Below are positions 1-5,183 of a stretch of DNA of 5,183 nt, in pieces. The DNA lies in assembly GCA_944380695.1 (NCBI GenBank), contig CALWII010000011.1, positions 1 through 5,183 on the forward strand, given 5' to 3'. Below the pieces are notes generated by a model, which saw only the letters and a program-made list of their open reading frames with translations, made no database searches and had not been told where the DNA came from. Position 1 is the stretch's first letter. Each line of letters begins with the position of its first letter. A program made the position numbers and the translations under genes. The DNA comes from an uncultured Clostridia bacterium (GTDB taxonomy: Bacteria > Bacillota > Clostridia > Christensenellales > UBA1242).

Positions 1-1550
1 TCAATACCTTTAATCTTAATATCCATTTGAATTGCGGTAACACCTTTTGCTGTTCCGGTAACTTTGAAGTCCATATCCCCTAAGAAATCTTCAAGGCCTT
101 GGATAGCCGAAAGGACAGCAACTTTGTTTGATTTTTCATCTTTAATTAATCCCATAGCAATTCCTGCTACAGGAGAAGAAATAGGAACACCACCATCCAT
201 AAGAGCAAGAGTTGAGCCACAAACACTTGCCATAGATGAAGAACCGTTTGAGGAGGTCACCTCGCTTACAAGTCGAAGAGCATAAGGGAACTCTTCCTCG
301 GAAGGAATAACCGGTTCCAAAGCTCTTTCCGCAAGAGCACCGTGGCCGATTTCTCTTCGTCCAGGGCTTTTTAAACTTTTTGCTTCACCAGTTGCATAAG
401 GAGGCATATTATAGTGATGTACATATCTGTTGACTTCCTCATCATCCAACCCTTCTAATTTTTGCATATCAGAAACAGTTCCTAGTGTTAAAGATGTGAG
501 AACCTGTGTTTCGCCCCTTGTAAAAACAGCTGAACCGTGAACACGAGGTAAAACACCAACCTCGCTCCAAATAGGTCTTATTTCTTTGAGTGCTCTGCCA
601 TCAGGTCTTACACCTTTTTCAAGAATTTTTGCTCGCACCTTCTCCTTTGTCATCTTATAGAGAACATCACCTATAAATTTTTCTTGCTCTGGAAAAATTT
701 CTGCAAAATGTTCTTTTGTTATCCTGTCGACTTCGTCTTGACGGGCTTGTCTTTCGTGTCTGTCAAATGTATTAAGTGCATTATCTAAAAGAGTATCAGC
801 AAATTTTCTCACTTGTTTATCAATTTCTTCAGGTACAACAACAAAATTCACACTCGGGCTTACCGGTTTGCCAATCTGTTTTTTAACATCTTTAATAAAT
901 TTAACAATCTTTTTTATTTCTTTATGGCCAAACATTATCGCATCAATCATTGTTTCTTCTGGGATTTCTTTTGCGCCAGCCTCAACCATAAGAACTGCTT
1001 CTTCTGTACCGCTTACTGTAAGAGAAAGCTTCGAACGGTCACGCTCCTCTTGATTTGGGTTTAAAATAAACTTTCCGTCTATCATCCCTACTTGAACAGA
1101 ACCTGTTGGTCCTTCAAATGGAATGTCTGAAATGGACAAAGCAAAGCTTGACCCTAACATTGCTAAAACTTCTGGTGCGTGATCAGGTTCTACAGAAAGA
1201 GCTGTTGCTACAACAGAAACATCATTGTAAAACCCCTTCGGGAACAATGGACGCAAAGGTCTATCGATTAAGCGAGAAGTTAAAATTGCCTTATCAGAAG
1301 GACGCCCCTCCCTTTTCTTAAATCCGCCAGGAATTTTACCAACAGAATACATTTTTTCTTCAAAATCAACGCCCAATGGGAAAAAGTCTATACCCGGTCT
1401 TGGCTCCTTTGACATAGTAACATTGACCATAACAACTGTTTCGCCACAGCTAACAAGACAATGCCCATTTGCTTGCATCCCTAATGCACCGGTCTCAAAA
1501 GTAACAATATCTCGACCTATTTTTAACTGAAATTTTTTTCCGTGAATCAT
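1..1550 (-). CDS. pnp: Polynucleotide phosphorylase (PNPase), C-terminus cut by window edge
   Basis: PNPase degrades RNA 3'-to-5' by phosphorolysis, releasing nucleoside diphosphates, and acts as a cytoplasmic trimer, often with the RNA degradosome. I translated 516 codons without a stop or frameshift, out of about 700 usual for the family. Domains in order: first RNase PH domain (about 1-220), all-alpha linker domain (about 240-312), then the second RNase PH domain opening at RPDGR (315-319) and still running at the edge. The C-terminal KH and S1 RNA-binding domains lie outside. FKKR at 77-80 sits where E. coli has its RNA-contacting FFRR loop. The phosphate-binding serines are in NGSSSM (435-440). 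The catalytic acidic residues D488 and D494 and lysine K496, in EDFLGDMDFK, match E. coli D486, D492 and K494. The site therefore looks active. The ATG at 1550-1548 is preceded by AAGGAG at 7 nt and the protein begins MIHGKKF. It follows rpsO, with an intrinsic terminator between the two. Confidence 0.98.
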   Translation of the reverse strand, partial: MIHGKKFQLKIGRDIVTFETGALGMQANGHCLVSCGETVVMVNVTMSKEPRPGIDFFPLGVDFEEKMYSVGKIPGGFKKREGRPSDKAILTSRLIDRPLRPLFPKGFYNDVSVVATALSVEPDHAPEVLAMLGSSFALSISDIPFEGPTGSVQVGMIDGKFILNPNQEERDRSKLSLTVSGTEEAVLMVEAGAKEIPEETMIDAIMFGHKEIKKIVKFIKDVKKQIGKPVSPSVNFVVVPEEIDKQVRKFADTLLDNALNTFDRHERQARQDEVDRITKEHFAEIFPEQEKFIGDVLYKMTKEKVRAKILEKGVRPDGRALKEIRPIWSEVGVLPRVHGSAVFTRGETQVLTSLTLGTVSDMQKLEGLDDEEVNRYVHHYNMPPYATGEAKSLKSPGRREIGHGALAERALEPVIPSEEEFPYALRLVSEVTSSNGSSSMASVCGSTLALMDGGVPISSPVAGIAMGLIKDEKSNKVAVLSAIQGLEDFLGDMDFKVTGTAKGVTAIQMDIKIKGI

Positions 1551-1557
1551 ATTATTT

Positions 1558-1563
1558 CTCCTT
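1558..1563 (-). promoter_or_regulatory. pnp ribosome binding site
   Basis: The minus strand reads AAGGAG, then 7 nt, then the pnp ATG at 1550. It lies just 3' of the terminator T-tract. Any transcript reaching pnp from upstream must therefore read through the hairpin, and no room is left for a promoter between hairpin and start codon. Confidence 0.85.
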
Positions 1564-1569
1564 TAATCT

Positions 1570-1598
1570 AAAAAAAGGGTGACAAAAAATTGCACCCT
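1570..1598 (-). terminator. Intrinsic terminator/attenuator between rpsO and pnp
   Basis: On the minus strand AGGGTG (1598-1593) pairs with CACCCT (1581-1576). The stem can be extended by CA/TG if one T is bulged. The loop is T-rich and six T follow directly (1575-1570). There is no matching T-run on the plus strand, so it acts in the rpsO direction only. The stem is short, so partial termination is likely. This fits rpsO being needed in larger amounts than pnp. By analogy with E. coli, where a leaky terminator separates the same two genes, it probably works as an attenuator. Its strength here is inferred. Confidence 0.8.
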
Positions 1599-1610
1599 CC
1601 CCTTAATAAC

Positions 1611-1880
1611 TTATTTTACATCTCTTAAATCTAGCGATTTAATTAAAGCCCTGTATGCTTCGATATCTTTTTCCTTTAAATAAAGCAAGAAACCTTTTCT
1701 TTTACCAACCATTTGTAAAAGCCCTCGTCGTGAGTGATTATCCTTATGATTAGTTTTAAGATGCTCGGTTAAATGATTAATTCTTTCGGTCAAAAGAGCA
1801 ACCTGCACTTGAACAGAACCCGTATCTTTATCTGATTGTTTGTATTGATTGATAATTGCTTGCTTTTTATCAGAATCCAT
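1611..1880 (-). CDS. rpsO: 30S ribosomal protein S15
   Basis: S15 is a primary 16S rRNA-binding protein that binds the helix 20/21/22 three-way junction in the central domain and nucleates assembly of the platform. The product is 89 residues, the family's usual length, and all-helical. The hallmark stretches are present: DTGS (19-22), QVALLTERINHL (26-37) and the rRNA-contacting HKDNHSRRGLL (45-55). The C-terminal helix runs from about 65 to 88. I chose the ATG at 1880-1878 because GGAGG lies 5 nt upstream and the N-terminus then aligns with other S15 proteins. The frame stays open for 24 more codons upstream, back to a TTG at 1952, with an ATG at 1892-1890. That extension has no proper ribosome binding site and no S15 similarity. 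The gene has its own promoter and leader and is followed by a hairpin, then pnp. Residues 61-66 (RKGFLL) are slightly unusual where arginine-rich sequence is common. Confidence 0.99.
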   Translation of the reverse strand: MDSDKKQAIINQYKQSDKDTGSVQVQVALLTERINHLTEHLKTNHKDNHSRRGLLQMVGKRKGFLLYLKEKDIEAYRALIKSLDLRDVK

Positions 1881-1966
1881 AGTAACCTCCATTAATAAAT
1901 TATTTTTTCCAAAAGCGAAGCAAGTGTCAGAGGTTGTCATCTTACTGCGCAATGGTTTTATCGACT
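1881..1966 (-). promoter_or_regulatory. rpsO 5' leader with possible Shine-Dalgarno-sequestering structure
   Basis: The leader runs about 85 nt from the predicted transcription start to the rpsO ATG. AACCTC (1935-1930) is perfectly complementary to GAGGTT (1889-1884), which includes most of the Shine-Dalgarno sequence. A second segment, CCATT (1955-1951), is complementary to AATGG (1893-1889), which overlaps the same site, so the two pairings exclude each other. CCA and GCG (1955-1953, 1950-1948) can also pair with TGG and CGC (1911-1909, 1917-1915) around an internal loop. S15 is known to repress its own mRNA in several bacteria through leaders that imitate its rRNA site. That this leader does so is an inference from short pairings found by eye. 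Confidence 0.4.
1886..1890 (-). promoter_or_regulatory. rpsO ribosome binding site that fixes the start
   Basis: GGAGG followed by TTACT and the ATG at 1880. It is the only strong Shine-Dalgarno sequence upstream of the S15 frame, so it decides for the 89-residue product over the longer in-frame versions. The first G of the GGAGG also belongs to an in-frame ATG (1892-1890), which has no ribosome binding site of its own. Confidence 0.9.
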
Positions 1967-1971
1967 AACTT

Positions 1972-2000
1972 AATATATCACAGTTGAGAAATTTTGTAAA
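1972..2000 (-). promoter_or_regulatory. Predicted sigma-A-type promoter for rpsO
   Basis: The minus strand shows TTTACA (2000-1995) as the -35 element, a 17-nt spacer, and TATATT (1977-1972) as the -10. The -10 is preceded by TGA, giving an extended -10 TGn motif. The predicted transcription start is near 1966-1965. The promoter begins 19 bases after the hemZ stop, so rpsO-pnp can be expressed independently of rel-hemZ. Read-through from hemZ is also possible, since no strong terminator lies between them. Confidence 0.7.
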
Positions 2001-2018
2001 GCAAAAATCTAATATTTT

Positions 2019-3404
2019 TTAAAGATTAAACAAATTTTGTTTTTTTGCTATCATCTCATCAATTCTTTTTATGTAATCATCAATAAATTTAACATTTGCT
2101 TGGCGTTCAATTTTATTTTCTAAATTGAAAACTCGTTTTGTAATAGCTCCTGCGCCTACTGCTATGATTGTTGAGGTTTCTTCCATAGAATCAATATTAA
2201 ATTGACAAATATCATTATCCCTGTAAAATCCAACATTTTCTAACGAAGAAAGCTGATATTTTTGTCTATAAAGATAATATGGTTTATAGCCTGCATTCAT
2301 AACTGTTTTTTCAGCTTTTGAAAGAATTTTTTCGATATTGTTAATTCCTAAACACTCGTTATTAAAAAATAAATCGCTCCCTCTTTTAAGAGATAGAGTA
2401 TGAATAGTCAAATTGTTTGGATACAAATCCAACAATGTGTTTATGGTCTTATTTATTGTAAATTCTTTTTCCCCTGGAAGTCCAATAATTATATCCATAT
2501 TAACTTTAAAGCCTTTCTCAACAGCGAGACTATAGGCGGAAAAAACATCTTCTTTGGTGTGTTTTCTACCAATCCTTTTTAATGTTAAATTTGAAAAAGT
2601 TTGTGGGTTTATGCAAATTCGAGTTACTCCGCATTTTTTCAAAACATCAAGTTTCTCTTCAGTGATTGTGTCTGGTCTGCCACACTCCACAGTAAATTCG
2701 TTTGTTGAAAACTTAACTTCGCCAAGCAATCTCTCTAGTTGTTCAGCCGTTAAAACAGACGGTGTACCTCCGCCAATATAGACATTGCGCACAATTAATG
2801 ATTTTTCAGTTATTATTTTACGAACGGCTTTGATTTCCTTAATTAAACAATCTAGATACTTTTCTACGAGATTATTAACTTTCGAAAGTTCACTAGATAT
2901 AAAACTACAATAAACGCATCTAGACGGGCAAATAGGAATGTTCACATAAAAATCAACAAGATTGTCATTTCTTATTATACCTTTTTGATTTTTTAAAATT
3001 TTGGAAACTAAAAGTGCCTTCTCGTATGAAATAGCGTATTCGTTTTGCAAATACTCAACTATTAAATAATCCTTCACTTCACCACTTTCGATTAAATTCC
3101 TGGCGAGTGCTGTTGGTCTTATGCCCGTAAAACTCCCCCAAGGCAAAACTTTTTTTTCAATTTTAGACAAGACCATATACAACGAATATAAAACTCTTCT
3201 CTTTCGAATACTTTTTGTTTTAAGTTGATTCCCTTCAGGCAAAGGATAGTCAAACTCAAAATTTTCTCCATTCACGACAATCTTTTCGTATAGCTTATTA
3301 TAAATTTCTTCGTTATGCACAATTTCCACGGAAAAATCATTGCCGTAAAATACGACCGCAAGTTCTTCCATTTCCTTTTGAAATTCTGTATTAGTTTTTA
3401 TCAT
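2019..3404 (-). CDS. hemZ: HemZ-type radical-SAM protein, putative oxygen-independent coproporphyrinogen III dehydrogenase
   Basis: A radical S-adenosylmethionine enzyme of the HemN/HemW/HemZ family. The classical reaction is anaerobic oxidative decarboxylation of coproporphyrinogen III in heme synthesis. The protein has 461 residues, and the long N-terminal region (about 1-150) with PWGSFTGIRPT (88-98) separates HemZ from HemN and HemW. The radical-SAM core starts at YVNIPICPSRCVYC (153-166), whose C159, C163 and C166 form the CX3CX2C ligand set for the [4Fe-4S] cluster. GGGTP (211-215) is the SAM-contacting motif. CGRPDTI (241-247), INPQTF (265-270), the IGRKHT segment (278-283), DIIIGLPGE (304-312) and YYLYRQK (376-382) are HemZ-like. 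It has no signal peptide or membrane segment, so it should be cytoplasmic. The ATG overlaps the rel TGA by one base, and AGGA lies 7 to 8 nt upstream. Many clostridial HemZ proteins occur in strains without evident heme synthesis, so the substrate is uncertain. The family call is firm. Confidence 0.9.
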   Translation of the reverse strand: MIKTNTEFQKEMEELAVVFYGNDFSVEIVHNEEIYNKLYEKIVVNGENFEFDYPLPEGNQLKTKSIRKRRVLYSLYMVLSKIEKKVLPWGSFTGIRPTALARNLIESGEVKDYLIVEYLQNEYAISYEKALLVSKILKNQKGIIRNDNLVDFYVNIPICPSRCVYCSFISSELSKVNNLVEKYLDCLIKEIKAVRKIITEKSLIVRNVYIGGGTPSVLTAEQLERLLGEVKFSTNEFTVECGRPDTITEEKLDVLKKCGVTRICINPQTFSNLTLKRIGRKHTKEDVFSAYSLAVEKGFKVNMDIIIGLPGEKEFTINKTINTLLDLYPNNLTIHTLSLKRGSDLFFNNECLGINNIEKILSKAEKTVMNAGYKPYYLYRQKYQLSSLENVGFYRDNDICQFNIDSMEETSTIIAVGAGAITKRVFNLENKIERQANVKFIDDYIKRIDEMIAKKQNLFNL

Positions 3405-3415
3405 CAGCTTATCCT
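3404..3415 (-). promoter_or_regulatory. rel/hemZ stop-start overlap with embedded ribosome binding site
   Basis: The minus strand reads AGGATAAGCTGATG. The rel stop TGA (3406-3404) shares its A with the hemZ ATG (3404-3402), and AGGA (3415-3412) inside the last rel codons serves as Shine-Dalgarno sequence. This layout is typical of translational coupling by reinitiation and indicates that both genes lie on one mRNA. Confidence 0.8.
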
Positions 3416-5183
3416 ATTAACTTTTTTAACGCCTTTGATTTGTTCAATCATAGTTATAACTTTTTTAACTTCGTTATTGTTTGAAGCCATAATTACTAAA
3501 CTACACTCTATTTGCTCGCCAACTTCGTTTGCACTAAATGCTCGAAGAGTAATATTCGCTAGCGTCAAATTTGATGTCAATTTATTAATAATAGAAGGTG
3601 TGTTTTCTGCAATAAGCTTGATTTCCGCATAAATAATAGTAGATTTTTTATCTTCCCAATCGACATCGATAAGTCTTAGTGTGTCAAGATACTTAATGTT
3701 TTGACAATCTTTTTTGTGAATAGTGACTCCTTTGCCTTGTGAAATATAGCCAATAATTTCATCTCCTGCGACAGGATGGCAACAGCCGGCATATCTAACT
3801 AGCAATCCAGTCGTTCCGTCAACCACTACGCCATCTTTATTAGTTTTTATTTTTATTTTTTCTTCGTGTTTTTTAAGAGCATTTCTGTCTTTAATAAAAA
3901 GGGCAAAAAATCTTCCAACAACTTGAGAAGCAGAAAGTGAACCTGAGCCTATTGCGGCATAAAGTTCATCCATAGAAGCCATAGAATATTTATAAAGAAT
4001 TTCATCAATATACTTCTGTTCTAAAAGTTGTGAAGCAGACAAATCCTTGGCTTTTGATGCCTCTTCAAACATTGTTTTTCCATAACCGATGTTTTCTTCT
4101 TTCATTTCGGTCTTGAAAAACGCTTTAATTTTACTTCGAGCGCCAGAGGTTTTTATATTGTTTAACCAATCCCGTGACGGTCCTTTGGAATTTTGATTGA
4201 CAATAATTTCAACGACATCTCCATTTTTTAGTTCGGTAAAAATGGGCTTCATCACATTGTTAATTTTACCACCGACACAGTGATTGCCTATATCGGAATG
4301 AATCGCATAAGCAAAATCAATAACACTAGAACCAACCGGCAATTCAATTATCTTACCTTTAGGCGTTTGCACAAAAATTTCGCCAGTATAAAGGTCTGTT
4401 TTTAAAGTTTCCACGAAATCTTCTGGCGAAAGCTCTTGAGCTTTTTCAATAATTTCACGAAACCAACTAATTTTTTGGTCAAGTTTCGCCATTTTTGCAT
4501 TGCCCTCTTTGTACATCCAGTGAGCTGCGACACCATATTCACAGTTTTTGTGCATATCAAAAGTTCTTATTTGTATTTCTAACGGTTTTTGATTTTCAAC
4601 TATGACTGTTGTGTGCAATGTTTGATAACCATTAGGTTTCGGATTTGAAATATAGTCCTTAACACGCCCCTGCATCGGTTTATAAATCCCGTGTATTTTG
4701 CCAAATACTGAATAACATTCATCGACAGTTTTTACAAGAACACGCATAGCTATGAGGTCATATATTTGTGCCAAAGTAACATTATTCATACTTATTTTGC
4801 GAAAGATAGATGAAACGTGCTTTTGTCTAGCTTGAATTTCTCCATCAATATGCAACTCATCTAAAATTTGTTGTAATCTTTTTTTAGTAATTTCTAACTG
4901 TCTTTGATTTGCCTCTTTATTTTTTTCCAAAGTCTCGATTAATGTGTAATACATTTTTGGGTTTTGATATTTAAAACAATAATCTTCCATTATTGATTTC
5001 ATATTAGACAAACCCAATCTCTCAGCCAGCGGAGCAAAAACTTCTTTTACATTAGCAACGAAATCCACATCGTTTTTAGACAAAGGTTCAGAGAGGTGCT
5101 TTACATCATACAAAATTCCTGCTAGTTTGATGACAACTACCCGCAAATCCTTGCCTAACCCTAAAAAAAGTCTGCGAATATCA
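3404..5183 (-). CDS. rel: Long RelA/SpoT-family (p)ppGpp synthetase, N-terminus outside window
   Basis: A ribosome-associated stringent-response enzyme that transfers pyrophosphate from ATP to GDP or GTP; bifunctional members also hydrolyse (p)ppGpp. 592 residues are visible (numbered here from the codon at 5182); the family has about 730-850. The frame is open to the edge, and the TTG at 5146 is an internal leucine codon (KDLRVVVIKLA), not the start. Order: end of the HD hydrolase domain (1 to about 85); synthetase domain (about 110-225) with R119, K121, K129, D142, the RVKD motif (173-176), NGYQ (184-187) and E202 in LEIQIRT; TGS domain (about 263-327); helical region; zinc-finger/conserved-cysteine domain with CCH (467-469) and C493; ACT domain (about 517-590). 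The synthetase site looks complete. The HD signature usually reading ADRLHNMRTL is AGILYDVKHL (21-30), lacking the metal-binding Asp, so hydrolysis is probably lost. RXKD is typical of bifunctional Rel. It shares an mRNA with hemZ. Confidence 0.96.
   Translation of the reverse strand, partial: DIRRLFLGLGKDLRVVVIKLAGILYDVKHLSEPLSKNDVDFVANVKEVFAPLAERLGLSNMKSIMEDYCFKYQNPKMYYTLIETLEKNKEANQRQLEITKKRLQQILDELHIDGEIQARQKHVSSIFRKISMNNVTLAQIYDLIAMRVLVKTVDECYSVFGKIHGIYKPMQGRVKDYISNPKPNGYQTLHTTVIVENQKPLEIQIRTFDMHKNCEYGVAAHWMYKEGNAKMAKLDQKISWFREIIEKAQELSPEDFVETLKTDLYTGEIFVQTPKGKIIELPVGSSVIDFAYAIHSDIGNHCVGGKINNVMKPIFTELKNGDVVEIIVNQNSKGPSRDWLNNIKTSGARSKIKAFFKTEMKEENIGYGKTMFEEASKAKDLSASQLLEQKYIDEILYKYSMASMDELYAAIGSGSLSASQVVGRFFALFIKDRNALKKHEEKIKIKTNKDGVVVDGTTGLLVRYAGCCHPVAGDEIIGYISQGKGVTIHKKDCQNIKYLDTLRLIDVDWEDKKSTIIYAEIKLIAENTPSIINKLTSNLTLANITLRAFSANEVGEQIECSLVIMASNNNEVKKVITMIEQIKGVKKVNRIS

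Noticed and set aside
813..1321. Plus-strand open frames within the pnp region.
   Set aside because: They lie entirely antisense to the continuous, highly conserved PNPase frame, have no ribosome binding sites and look like no known protein.
1881..1952. In-frame extension of rpsO upstream to a TTG at 1952, giving a 113-residue protein.
   Set aside because: The added 24 residues do not resemble S15 and have no ribosome binding site. The ATG at 1880 has GGAGG at the right distance and gives the standard 89 residues.
2003..2027. AATCT (2027-2023) and AGATT (2010-2006) on the minus strand form a small hairpin followed by three T, a possible hemZ terminator.
   Set aside because: The stem is only five mostly A-T pairs with a 12-base loop, it starts inside the hemZ coding sequence, and the T-run is short. 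It is too weak to call in such AT-rich sequence.
2400..3632. Plus-strand open frames opposite hemZ and rel.
   Set aside because: They are antisense to well-supported coding sequence, have low-complexity composition and lack initiation signals.
5144..5146. TTG at 5146 as the start codon of rel.
   Set aside because: The frame continues upstream to the edge with family-typical HD-domain sequence (DIRRLFLGLGKDL), so the codon is an internal leucine and the gene is truncated by the window.

Overview
The window is AT-rich (roughly one third G+C, judged by eye) and carries four tightly packed genes, all on the minus strand. They are two housekeeping pairs: rel-hemZ and rpsO-pnp. Strong purine-rich Shine-Dalgarno sites, low G+C, and a HemZ-type radical-SAM protein beside a long stringent-response Rel protein all point to a Firmicute of the class Clostridia or a close relative. 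That placement is an inference from gene content. No phylogeny could be run.

In transcription order, from high to low coordinates: (1) 5183-3404, a long RelA/SpoT-type (p)ppGpp synthetase/hydrolase whose N-terminus lies outside the window. (2) 3404-2019, hemZ, a radical-SAM protein of the oxygen-independent coproporphyrinogen oxidase family. Its ATG overlaps the rel stop codon by one base. (3) A 138-base gap with a good sigma-A-type promoter (2000-1972) and a leader of about 85 nt. (4) 1880-1611, rpsO, ribosomal protein S15. (5) A 60-base gap with an intrinsic terminator hairpin (1598-1570) followed by the pnp ribosome binding site. (6) 1550-1, pnp, polynucleotide phosphorylase, truncated at the window edge within its second RNase PH domain.

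The products serve growth control and RNA metabolism: alarmone synthesis (Rel), ribosome assembly (S15) and mRNA decay (PNPase). HemZ is the odd member and its physiological role is uncertain. The rpsO-pnp order, with a hairpin between the genes, resembles the well-known enterobacterial arrangement. There, partial termination and mRNA processing set the S15:PNPase ratio.

This is core-genome sequence. I found no mobile element, CRISPR array, tRNA, rRNA or unknown large ORF, and no gene-free stretch longer than 138 bases. The points most worth a second look are a degraded hydrolase (HD) signature in Rel combined with an intact synthetase site, and a possible self-sequestering rpsO leader.
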